From the NCBI GenBank assembly GCA_001949185.1, contig BDGG01000011.1, forward strand, positions 666,454 to 730,453: a DNA stretch of 64,000 nucleotides, given 5' to 3'. A program made the translations under genes and the position numbers. A model generated the notes under the pieces. It was not told the origin of the DNA and did no database searches. It worked only from the letters and a program-made list of their open reading frames with translations. Shown piece after piece: positions 1 through 11,600 of this stretch. The stretch is from Ramazzottius varieornatus (lineage: Eukaryota > Tardigrada > Eutardigrada > Parachela > Ramazzottiidae). Position 1 is the stretch's first letter. Every line of letters begins with the position of its first letter.

Positions 1-425
1 CCAACAGGTTGCGGATCTGGAACATTCACTTAGTATAAAATCCAAGGTGTGTTTCGTGGACCTGTGGCCTGAAACATGGTTAACGATTAAATGGTCCGCG
101 CAAGAAAATTGCACTCACGACGGCTAAGAAAGTCTGCTGGATAAAAGCGGAAAGGGTATGTCATATTACGCCTGACGTGTGCTGAATTTTTGGTGACGTA
201 ATGACGGCCTTACCTGACAGTGTTAAGCTTACTTGTTAGCATGTCATGCAAACTGTAGTAATGGTCATTCCGGGCACGATATGCCGCGTCAGCTGTTTTG
301 TTTTGCTTCGCCTGGAGTGTTGGATATCCGTTGAACTTATCTTGCCATCCTCCGAGACAGATCTCACGAGGTAACTAGGAGGAAGAAGAGGCTTTGTTCC
401 GAGATAAGTCTGGACAGCAGCCGGG
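1..425. other. Left-edge non-coding stretch upstream of HSDL2
   Basis: I see no exon here. The stretch presumably holds the promoter and 5' UTR of HSDL2, whose ATG follows. No TATA-like box or repeat unit is evident. Confidence 0.4.
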
Positions 426-3080
426 ATGCAGAACACCGGGTAGGTATGGTTTGCAAGTATTCTGTTTAGCCAGTCAACTCTTTCTGCTCGTTATATCTTA
501 CCTGGTCTTTTCTTGGCGACAGGAAGCTTGCTGGGAAGACGATATTCGTGACGGGAGGCTCTCGTGGCATCGGGAAAGCCATAGCGCTTAAAGGTAGGAC
601 TATCTCGTCTGCTGCACAAGTTGCACGGGCATCCTTTCGGTCCGACTCAAATGAGAATGACCATATACGCTTTTTCTGTTGCAGCTGCAAAAGACAAAGC
701 CAATCTGATCATCGCTGCAAAGACCGCAGATCCTCATCCTAAACTGGAAGGGACAATCTTCTCCGCTGCGAAAGAAAGTAAGGACGATTTTTTATATAAT
801 CAAAGCCAACTTCCGGCTGCAAACCGAACTGCGGTATACAGTCAATCTGTAATGTATACTGTACCGTGCGACATTTGCGGTACGGTGTGGCGGCTTGACC
901 ACTGGTCAGAATCAGGGAGCAAGACCACCTAACCTAGATTACCATCTGGCAATATCATCTAGTTGGTCCTGCCCAGAAGGGTCGTTCACGGAAACGACAT
1001 GCTTGTCTTTGTTCTTGTAGTCGAAGCAGCCGGTGGACAATGTTTACCCGTCCAAGTGGATGTTCGCGAAGAGGGACAGGTACATCGTGTGCCCATGGGT
1101 GACTTTCGATCAGAAAACGGAAGTTCCATTTGGCGCTGGTGCCGCTTTTGCAGGTTCAAGAAGCGGTGGACAAAGCCATAGCGCAGTTTGGTGGTTTGGA
1201 TATCGTAAGTTGTTTTTCTGACTTTGAATTTGTTGACAAAGGATTGTGGACCAGTTTTCTGCCTTCTCGTAGTTGGTGAACAATGCCAGTGCCATCTTCC
1301 TTGCCGGCACTTTAAATACACCCATGAAGCGATATGATTTGATGAACCAGATTAACGCCAGAGGAACATTCTTAACGTACGTTCGAATTACCGTAACTGT
1401 ATCAGACAATCAGGAAGGATTCAATTCTACCTAGAGAAATTTATCTTTATAGGTCCAAGATATGCTTGCCACATCTTCTGAAAGCGTAAGGATGTGAAGC
1501 GCGTTATTCTTTTCAGCGAACTTGAGACAGATTGGACTGCAGTCATCGGCCAACTTCGGCATGTTTTGCAGGAAGAACCCTCACATTGTCAATATGAGTC
1601 CTCCGCTGAGCATGCGTCCCATATGGTTCAAAGACAACTGCGCCTATACCATTGCCAAGTACGGCATGTCCATGTGCGTTCTTGGTGAGATGATTTTTTC
1701 GGACTTGTGGTTCTTTTCGTCTACTTTAATACCGTGTGATACGTTGCAGGTATGGCGGCGGAGTTCAAGGATGACGGCGTGGCTGTTAACGCACTCTGGC
1801 CTCGAACAGGTATTGAACTAATGATACCCACTTGACCATTGCTACCTCTGCCTTTATGGCGGTAAAAACATTTTATCTGCTTCAGCGATTTGGACTGCTG
1901 CGATGGAGATGATGACAGGCGATGAAAGTGCCAAGTCGTGCAGGAAACCCGACATCGTTGCAGGTTAGACGCTCTAAAATCCAATCGGAAGATCCGCGAG
2001 GGAACGCAAGACTGTTCTCCCAAGCGGCGCACGCGTTCACTATATTGAGCGGAAGCGCGCGCCACTTTAATTGGTTATCTTGTCGAGCATCGCCAAGTGG
2101 CGCACGCCATTACTGTAATTGGCTGGAAGCGTGCGCCACTTGCAAAAGCGGTTGTCCCGTTCGTCAGACCCCTTTCTGGCAAAGTATGATGAGACTGTTC
2201 TGAATACTTCTTTTTTGCTTGTAGACGCCTTTTACGAGATAGTCTCACGAGACAGTCGGTCTTTCACGGGGAACTTTTGCATTGACGACCAGATTCTGGC
2301 GGAAGCAGGCATCACCGACCTGGAGCAGTACGCCATGCAGCCTGGTGAGCCGCTGATGCCCGATTTCTTTGTTGACGACGACACTGATACCGCCAACAAG
2401 ATGCGTTCGCTGGCTGAGAAAGCTTTCTCCAGCAAAGGTGACAGCAAGAAAAGTAGCAAGGAATCTTCCTCTGGGTCAGAATCCAGTCAAAGTCCAGCGG
2501 CCATCTTTGACGCCGTCGGCCAAAAGATCAAGGCGAACCCTGACCCCAAAGCCAAGGGCATCTATGGCTTTGAAATTGACGGTACGATACCAAAATTGGT
2601 AGCTCGGTAAAGAGACTCGATAGTTATTTTACCAAGAGGCGCACGCTTCCAGCCAGCAACACAGACAATGTGCGCCACTTGCTCAAGCTCGTCAAGAATG
2701 TTTTCCCATGCGGCGCATTTTGTTATTGTATCTGGCTGGACGCTTGCGTCACTTGGAAAAGGATCTTGTCAACTATGTACTGTGTGCTTGCCGAGCTTCC
2801 AGTTATTTCTGTTGTGTGGACACAGTTATATCATCCCTTGTTTGCAGGGGAGAAATGGTTTGTGAATGTGGAGAGCGGCGAGGTTGGACAGGGGGAACCG
2901 CCAGGGGGAGGTGAAGTGCTGGCCACCTTGAATATGAACGGCGACAACTTCCAGAAGTTGTTTTCGGGGCAGTTGCAATCGGCCAGTGCCTACATGGCGG
3001 GCAAGCTCAAGATCAAGGGCAGTTTGCAGGCCGCGATGAAGCTCGATAAGCTCTTCACCAAGTTTAGAGGCCAGAAGTGA
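426..3080 (+). CDS. HSDL2: Hydroxysteroid dehydrogenase-like protein 2 (SDR + SCP2 sterol-carrier domain)
   Basis: Twelve exons: 426-439, 523-593, 685-777, 1021-1079, 1154-1204, 1273-1376, 1453-1485, 1572-1684, 1750-1809, 1886-1963, 2225-2581 and 2848-3080. All phases match, giving 421 aa (the human protein is similar). The N-terminal half is a short-chain dehydrogenase: cofactor motif TGGSRGIG near residue 15, LVNNAS, and the catalytic Y167-T-I-A-K171 preceded by S151. The C-terminal ~110 residues form an SCP2-type lipid-binding domain (FSGQLQSASAYMAGKLKIKG). Family knowledge places HSDL2 in peroxisomes and mitochondria, with a role in fatty-acid or sterol metabolism. The last residues FRGQK are not a clear PTS1 signal. 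A low-complexity Ser/Lys linker (2430-2500) joins the domains. Introns 10 and 11 each hold a hairpin doublet. The start was chosen because MQNTGKLAG matches the family N-terminus. The true substrate is unknown. Confidence 0.93.
2021..2142. repeat. Family A hairpin doublet
   Basis: HSDL2 intron 10. The second unit is a near-consensus copy (AAGTGGCGCACGC ... GCGTGCGCCACTTG). Units start 73 bp apart. Confidence 0.9.
2633..2755. repeat. Family A hairpin doublet
   Basis: HSDL2 intron 11. The first left arm reads AAGAGGCGCACGC; the second unit has a decayed left arm. Confidence 0.85.
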
Positions 3081-3547
3081 AGGTCGGTTTTCTGCTGACC
3101 GTCGCAGGCAAGATGAAAGTTTAATTTTCTTTTCGTTCATCCTTTCACTACCGTAGATTGAAAAATACTTCATATTAAGTTATTTGTTGAATATTTACCG
3201 TGCTTAAAAAACTAGGATGCCAGTTTACAGTAAGTACGGTTTTTGCAAGGAACTGTGTTATATTTTACTGCCTTTGTCTAACTTGCACGGTCGCTGTTTC
3301 TGAACAAAGTTCAGCGCGTTTCTGACCGTCCGAAGCATTTTTCACCGACTTGGGTTGTAGCAGGTCATATTCCAGAACCGATGGTACCCTGGAAGCCTAT
3401 CTTCGGATCTATCTTCGTGTTGAATCTGATTCTACAAACCAGCGAAAACTGGTACTTATAAATTCACTGGGTAGGTTTCCTTGTCTCTCGTGCGTTCTAT
3501 TTCAGCTAACACCACTACCTTACTCGATCGCACTGTACACCATCGTG
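3081..3547. other. Intergenic, nothing recognised
   Basis: This is AT-rich 3' flank of HSDL2 followed by presumed upstream DNA of the cystatin-like gene. There is no exon-like ORF and no hairpin unit. Confidence 0.4.
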
Positions 3548-4118
3548 ATGGCTGCCAGGTACGAGAAAGATGTTTCTGCTCCCATTACGTGACTCGTCCG
3601 GTAAACGAAAGTTCTCCTTGTTGCAGGAAGGTTGTGCTGGTTGGATTGCTGATGGTTGCCGTCCAGGTGTGCGCCAGCCAGGCTGCGCCGATGCGGGAAC
3701 CGGTGACTATGACCATGACCATGTAAGCCTATACCTATGCTCCCGTACGTGCCGGCGGATACGGTGATGCCCAACCCGGGGATGAATTCTCCCGAAAACT
3801 CGCCGACTCGGTAAGGCTAGTATTTAATACATAATATGGGAGCTCGCCAGGCAAATACAACGAGATTATTTTTCCCAAGTGGCACACGCTTCCAGTGCTC
3901 TTGGTTTGAAGCGTACGTCACTTGATAAAAAGAACTTGCCGGGTATGTTCGCCTGGTTTCCGTAACTGCTAATGTTTATCGGGCTCATCCTGATCCCTTT
4001 TATGTTGCAGGTGAAAGATGACATCTTGAAACAAGCGGGTCTGGGTTTCACCCCTTGGGAGTTTGTGGTGGAGAAATACAAGTCGCAAGTGGTCGCTGGC
4101 TACAACACCTCCCTCAAG
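3548..4118 (+). pseudogene. Cystatin-like gene with an in-frame stop (possible pseudogene)
   Basis: Three exons in consistent phase: 3548-3558, 3627-3810 and 4011-4118. Exons 1-2 encode a typical signal peptide (MAARKVVLVGLLMVAVQVC, then ASQA). Exon 2 carries an in-frame TAA at 3724-3726. It is then open again and runs into exon 3, where FVVEKYK-SQVVAG-YN matches the cystatin inhibitory segment; the QxVxG motif is at 4086-4100. No intron can remove the TAA, because no usable AG lies between it and the exon end. The expected C-terminal half, with its second Pro-containing inhibitory loop, was not found in a consistent frame. A short piece at 4455-4511 is the only candidate. Family role: reversible inhibition of papain-like cysteine proteases. 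The gene may be a pseudogene, carry a polymorphic null allele, or reflect a local sequence error. Confidence 0.6.
3838..3955. repeat. Family A single hairpin with flanks
   Basis: Core at 3875-3923. Left flank GGGAGCTCGCCAGGCAAATA is mirrored on the right by TTCGCCTGGTTTCC-type sequence. It lies in intron 2 of the cystatin remnant. Confidence 0.8.
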
Positions 4119-5635
4119 GTGAGTTTGTGCAGATTTGGTCCCCGGTGGCGTGAGGGCGCCACTCGAGTAAACTATGACATCCCAGTTTGTTTGGAGGACG
4201 GTTGTACTGCAAAGATTCAAGGACTCCCGCCAAGTGCCGCAGCTTTTGTGGCATGGGAACTTGTGCACTGAATTAAATCAGTACGAGTAGCGTTTTTCCG
4301 CACTGGCCGAAAGAGTTGGAATGCCTTCGCTTCCGCCCACCGATCAAACTTTCAGTCTGTTGCAAAATTGTCTCGTTGAACTTGACAGTCATCTTTGGCC
4401 CAGTCGTCGCATGATATATTGTGCGTGTTCTGTCCGCTTCTGTCGTGGTTGCAGGGACTGGCGCCAGCTGCCGAGTTTCCAAACTTATCCCTGGACGTGA
4501 CTAACTGCTAATTATTCGCTCTTCTAAAATCTTGCGCGGATGATAAAGGTTCAATAGATTCAGAGAAGAAAAATCTATGCTGACCGTTCAATGAGGAACA
4601 AGCGTACTTTCATTTCTAAAGTTTGTCCTGATTAGTCGTCCAATATTTGTTGCGATACTATTAATAAAAAAGGCGGCATAACATAAAAAGTGACAGAACG
4701 TACGACAGCCTGGGTTTAATTGTATACCATAAATTATTGGTAAACACTAATCGATGTAGGATCGAAATTCTGGTCGTGACGAGCTCTTCACCGCGCGGCA
4801 ATTGCAAGCAGCCTGTTCTTCAAGGCGCTTTCATCAGCGCGACCGACACAGAGAGTGCGGGTTCGCAGTGACAGCGTACTGCATGTTGAGCGAGTCCGTA
4901 CGGCGAAGTGCGGAGAACTGGTACACGGTACAGCTGGTAGGACATATCGACAAGTTGCAGAGTTGCTCACACTGCAAGTAAAGTTTGCAAAGTAGGGTTC
5001 CCTTCTGCTGGTTGGCTTTATCGCCTTATCGATAGCGCGTGGAGAAAATGCAGCGAGCCGTGCCGTAGACTGCTTGGAGTGCAACTCTTTCCATACGCCA
5101 GCCAGTCTTGTCGCCACACTTTCGCTTTTCAAGTTCAACCCTCACCGTGGTCTCCTCCTTTGCACGTGCAATCGCAGCGGAAGGAAGGTGATAGCTCGAG
5201 ACCTTCATCCTGTAATTTTCATCGTGATAAAATTGCTGGAAGGGCGGCTATTAATGTTGGCATGTGTGATGTCGTGTGAGGCATTATGTGGGGTAATATC
5301 ACAAACATTACACCCAACAGTCTGTCAGTGTTGTAAACTTTGTTGAAGACTTTACGCTGCTCTTCCCCACCAGCAACTTTAGCCCAGCTCTCCTTGCGCC
5401 GATGCAAACCACAACCAGCTTGTCTTCCGGATCCCGATCTTCCCCACCCACCTCTTAGGGTTATACTCTACACTGGTCCGCACATTGGCATCTCTTGCTT
5501 GCCTATGACTTACTAGCATCCGTAAACGTCCTTCGCTCTGTTCAAGTTCTCTGGATGGAATATTCCCACTTCAGTCTTCACTCGTGACGGCCTCTCAGAA
5601 AGCAAGCCTGGAACTTTTCATCATAAAGAAGCAAG
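4119..5635. other. Region between the cystatin remnant and PKA-C
   Basis: 4455-4511 (after a TTGCAG acceptor) could be a remnant last exon of the cystatin-like gene; its three frames do not settle this. From 4520 on I see only AT-rich DNA and the presumed PKA-C promoter and 5' UTR. There are no hairpin units. Confidence 0.3.
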
Positions 5636-8600
5636 ATGGGAAACGCTGGATCCGTTAAGAAGGGAGATCCGGCTGAGAATGGTAAGCGCAAAAATTAATG
5701 GAATAGCAATCGTTTGACTTTTGTCACGTTGGTCAGGTTGAAAATATAGTGGGTCACGTGATCTTGGACGTATCGCGTTTGATTTATCGACTGAATTCAC
5801 TGAATTGCTCGTCACGTGGAGTCGTAGACTTGCGAGTTCGGGCTCTGGGACCTTCTTTCTTCGCAGGAGTTTGTGTGTTTGTTTGAAGTTTTGCAGGTGG
5901 AATGGAGACGGAATGGAATGATGAGCGATCGTTTTGAGGAGGCGTACAGGCAGCGCGCAAGTTGAGGTGGGCATGGGGGATAAAGTGTTCCTAGGTTGTC
6001 GTCGCCAATCGAGTCCCCGATGCCTCCCTGTCCCTCGGCTTGCGCCCTTTGGCTTTTGAGCTCTTACACTTTGTGGCGAGCGGCTGAGCTGGATGGCTGG
6101 CTGGATCGATATGGAAGTTTGAGCTTAGGAGAGTTGCAGGGAACCAATGCAAGTTGCCGGGAGTGAGGGCAGGAACAACTTGTTCGCTGGCTGTAGAGCT
6201 GTTGTTGAACACGGCTTGGTGCTGACAAAGTAAAGTTGACTTTAACTTTACCGTCGTTGCTGTTCCTCCGGCCATTTTTGTCAGCTTTAACCGTGTTTAT
6301 CAGTCTGCTGCAACTATTGACAGCTTTTCTCTGAACATTACTCACCGATTATCCTTCACCGTTCAATCGTAATCAGGCTGTGCCAAAGGAAAAATTGCCA
6401 CAGCGCAGCGAAGAAGGCCTCACTATGACAAACGGCATCTTAATATCTTATTCATGGCGCAAATTTTGCCCGGTTTATCGAAGCATCCATTTGTCAGGCT
6501 TTCGAGTGACCCGTTCGCAGACAGAATGGAAAGTGAGCGGAAGTTTGACCGTTGGTCAGTGTAATGAGTTGATTGACGGACTTGATTGGCCGTTTGTACG
6601 GATATGGTTGTTGAGTGTTGGGTCGAAATTGCCTGTGGCACTTGGGGGTTGATTCGATTAGCGCCGAATAATGAAAGAGCTTAAGGTTGAGAGAGAAAAG
6701 TGTGGTGAGAAGAAGAAGAAAAAACATTACAGGAAGTATGGCCACACGTGGGGAGAGAGAACGAAACGTTTGCATAGCAAGGGGCGATACAGCTTGTTTT
6801 GGAGAAGCCATCATTCACATTCAGCCAGTCTGACTTGCGTAACCGGGAAGAAGGAATGCTGGGATAAGGGAAGGGGAGTTGTCTTGGTTTGTGTGATGGG
6901 AAGAGAGACTTATTTGCGGAAGTTGCTCTAACCGTCGCATCAATCATGGCAAGCACACCAACCGTTGGCCATTGATCAGAGTGCGTCTTGCACATGGTGA
7001 GCCATATTGTGCTGCTGCAGTGACGTGCAGATGTAGCCTCCTGCTGAACGTCGGTGTCAGCGTAGATGTGACGTCAGCATTGCCACAGCCTCGGACATCG
7101 TCTGGCTCGCCAAAGGTGGTTCTTCAGCCGTACGGCGGCTTATTGGGCAATGAAAGTTTGGCGCTTGTCGGGTTCGTGTGGCGGAGCTGGTGCGTACAAG
7201 AAGGATGGTTAAGCCAAGAGAGATGTAATGGCTGGCTCGACAGTTGAGCTCATAAGTCAGCGACTAGTCAGTCCCCAAAGTACAGACTTGACATGTCGCC
7301 ATCACTGGAGAAGATAAAACTCAATCGTCACAGCGGGATTGGATCCACGGACCACGAGATTGGCTCTTCCTCAAACCTGAACGCAGCAGGCTGGCAGCTT
7401 GCCTTTTTCAGCAAATTTGAGCTTGCTCTAAAGTTATAGGAGTCTGCTGAGCAATCACCGGGATATTCAGCGAGGCACTCGCCTGTGCGAAAATCTATTA
7501 GGTCTGTCGATATGACTTTGTGTTTGTTTTGAAGTGCGGCTTCGAAAGACTGTATCTCCGTAGTGGGCCGGAATTTCAATCTGATTTCTTTTTTGAAACG
7601 TAGAGCACGCTACACACTTTCAGTATCGTGCGTGAAAGTTCCGAACACGCTTTCAGTTGATTACGAGAAACGGTTTTCTTACTCCCGTTTTTCGAAAATT
7701 TTGACTCACTTCGCAACAAAAAATGCTACGGCCTTACTGAACCAGAAGAATCATACGAACAACGAGCTGAAAGTTCCCAAAGATTGCACTATGAAACAGC
7801 AGTTTTGGGTTAGATGGAGAAGCACTGGCTGAGGAGATAACCATGTGGAAATTTACCCCGTCAAGAACCACAAATTGATGACACGAAAACTTCGGTCCTG
7901 CATTCCTGCAGAAAGTGAAAATCTTGAAACCTCGAAGTGTAACGGAAGATACCTTGATATTCCATAACAAACCACCCTCATTTGTTCCTATCGATCAACT
8001 GGTCAAGTAGGGCGAAACAGCCAAAACGTTCCTATCCCAGTGAACTAGCGCACACAGAAAGGCGCGAAGTTCCACCCCGCATTTTGCAAAACTCTTTTTT
8101 TGCGAAATCAGCGTTCGTTCCTTCCAAAGTTTATTGTCTTTGGTCTTTACCCCATGCCACGCAGTATAACACAAGGACCCGTTTCTGACAAAGGAGTGAA
8201 TGATTTTGTGGTAAAAATTACCAACAAACCCTAGTCAAAACTGGGCGCTGTTCCTTCCCTCATTTTCCCAGTTTACTCCTTTCAGTGAATCGGTTTGATT
8301 GCGGACGAGAAAGATTGTAGGGGGGTCGTTGTTACCGTTGAGCATCATACACAATGAAAAAGTTGCTTGCGTAGTCAAAAAACGTTGTCAAAAGTGTACC
8401 CCCAAAAAGCGCAGAGTCATATCGAAAGACCTGATACTGTATTCCCCCGAAATCTTCGCGAAGTCTGTTACCTATGGCACCACCTACAGGACGTTCGTCA
8501 TCCACACAATCCCCCGTGCACGCCGTACGTCTCGTACGTTCCGTAGGCGGCGCCATGGGTAACAGGCTTCGCGAAGATGGGGGAATACAGTGATTATGAC

Positions 8601-11600
8601 TTGTGTCCGATAGAATCCTAATTTCGACAAACAGGGTCTGCGAGATCGTTTTTCTTCAAGTAGCGCACGCTGATCGCCAGCAGCAATGAAAATGTGCGCC
8701 ACTTTGGAGAACACTTCCGTCGAGTTGTTCGTCAAGTTTCCGGACTTACAGTATTCTGCCCAAGTCTCGGTAGCATTTAGGTCTCGTTCGGCTAGATTTC
8801 GTTCGCAACGGTGGTGAGTACGTAAGGTGTGTTGAAAATATTTTTAAACATTATCGAGAAGGAAGGTTGCGGCGTCGTGCTGAGGTAGCTGGAGCTGGAA
8901 GAGCTGGCGCGAAGGCCAGAAACAGGGAAGCCGGAAAAGAGTAATGAAGGGTCGAAATTGCTGACTAAGACCGGAGAAAGCGATCGGAAGTGAATAGAAG
9001 GTCTCAAAATCAATTTACGCTTCTTGCTGTGCTGATGTTTTAGCGTTTTCGTTTGACCGAGGGCGCGAGATACTTTCGGTTATTCTAGCGCGCTCTCTGT
9101 CCTGTAACGTCGTTTTTGTGATGTCTGCTTTCGATCTGTTACAGGAAAAGGAGGATGGATATACTGGAAGGTCGATACAGTAGCGATATATAGGCACAAC
9201 ATGCGGTATCGAGCGAACATTGTCAAGGTCCTCACATCTGTCTCTCTTTCCGCAAGTGCCCAAGTTATTTTTAGATGATGAGAGCTGAAGCCCGACCGAC
9301 AGATCTAGATTTCATTACGTATCTTCTTCCTCTACATTAGTCAGAAAATAAACTTGGGCATTTCACAAACGTTTATACGGCAAGCGACAGGAAGGTGGGA
9401 ACTCCGACCGGCCAGCCAGCTTCAGTAAACAGACACATGACATGGCATATTAGCTCCATTACGTAAGATGGCCAGTGGCTGTAATTCCGTATATACGTAT
9501 CATGTCAGATTACATGATAACATGTCTTTCCGACATGGATTCTGAAACATACGGGACCAGGAAAATGAAGTATGAACTCGATACGACCATCTTTTTAGTG
9601 GCGCGCAGTTCTAGCGATTAGCACTAAAAACGTGCGCCACTTGGCAAAACAGTTTCGACGAATTTACTTACCGAGCTCCCACACTACTCGATGATACATG
9701 CGAGGAAGATCATAGTGTTATGAATGTGTCGTGTAACTTGACAACGTGACATACTGTACTCGTAAGCTTGTTTTCGTCCGCTGGCCACAAGGACGCCACC
9801 TTGTGGCTGTATTGCAGTAGAACGGGCCCATTTATCTCGTAACAGTATACGCGTAGTTGAAGGTTGTCGATGGCTGGAAGGGACGATTGGCGTATCGATC
9901 CATGGACGAAGGGAGGAGGAATGGATGGCCGTCACCAGCTGATGCAGCCAGGACTCTCCATCAACGTTCAACGTTGATGTAGAGTGTACAGCCAGTGCAT
10001 GTCTTGACGTTGGTACAGTCAAACGTCAAGTCAAGGAGGGACACAGCGGGAGACAAGCAGAGGTCCCATTGTAGATGGGCAGCCATGTCACCTCCGGCGG
10101 AAGGAAGTAGAATGCAGAGGAGAAAGGCGTCGCGCTTCAGCTGCTGTAGCTGCTAGTCTAACACGGAAGTTGCATGCTTTGAAGACCAGAAAAAAGGGGA
10201 AGGAATCGCACTTTTTTTGGGTCAGGCGAAGGGATTAAAGAAGATTAACAAGGCTTCCTCCAATTAACACAGCTGCAGCTGCTTTGTCGGATGCCGTAAT
10301 TAAGTGTGGCGTTACTGTTCTTTCAAGTCGTTAGTGGCGAGTAACAGCCCAAGGTTGAGCTTCACCATGCCGGCTTAGTTTGGCGATATCTGTGGCTAGC
10401 TTCTTTGGCGGAGAGCCAAACTGCCAGGCTTCTGGAACACGCATCAGGACCGAGACCTTCCGACGGTAGAATGTGTGCTGGTTTCTCAGATTTGTCCTAA
10501 TCGGTCTAATCGGGGACAGAAACAGGCTGCGCGACTTGACATGGGAATGTGTTTGGTTCGAGTTTTTAGCTTAACCATTTCTTGCTGTCCCAAGAGACGC
10601 GCGTTTCGGTGTTATAGGCCGAAAAAGTGCGCCACTTGGGAAAGCGATCTTGACGAGTTGTTTCTCAAGTGTCGCATTTTTCTAGTGGCAGTGGCTGGAC
10701 GTGTGCGCCGCTTCGAAAAATGATCTTCCCGAGTTTGTTTCTCGAGCGCCCAAATACCTTATTTCTTCCGAAGAACTCTGTAGCGGGCATGTGGTCTGTT
10801 ATACAAGAAGCTTGTCTACAGTCTACTACCGGTGGAGTTTCCGATTATCAATCGCCCAAATCACGGCCGTCGACGAAAGTGAGTGACGGTAGGTTTTAGT
10901 GGCGGTGATAGCTACCACGAAGGAAGGCGCACATTGCAAGCGACTTTTATCGGTAAATGAAGTGACTGTGTTTGAAGCTTTATTAGAGCCATTAACAGAG
11001 TGCTATATTCCAGTCCTTCAGCCAGATTACCATCGACATCGAATGAAGAGAACGAACCATACGTAACAGTAGCTACTAGCTAGCAAGGCCTCACGATCGG
11101 CGTGCTCTGTACAACACGCGCGATCGATAAAGCAAAGACCCAAAATGTGCACTGGTTTCTGGTATGCGTGTGTACGGTTAAAGCGTTAGCAGGCTGTGAT
11201 TGATCTTCTCTCCTTTTGCCACCGTTTCCTTTCCTCCTTGCTCCTCATCACTCGGTTCTGGAAGAAGAGAGCAGCACGGTGGTTAAGGGATTACACAGTA
11301 GTAGCGCTAATTTGTTTGCTCGTTCAACAGCGAACACATACATCACTTCGGCCTCTGATCTTTCAATATCAGCATCTTCCTTACCCTTCTTATTTAATTG
11401 TACGGTAATGTGGGGAGAGTATTTGCAAATGAGGAATATGTTATGAGAAGGCGTCATGTCGTTACCGCACATTGGACTACATGCGGGTGGTTTGCACCGG
11501 CACTTGGAGAAGGGCCTCGATATCTCCATTGACCACAGCGACCTGGGCCTTGACCAGCTCGTCGACGAACAATGTAATGCGATACCGAGAGAAGTGTCGG

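Noticed and set aside
2021-2142. Repeat-spacer pattern as a CRISPR array
   Set aside because: Units are palindromic, imperfect, scattered through introns in groups of at most three, and the genome is eukaryotic.
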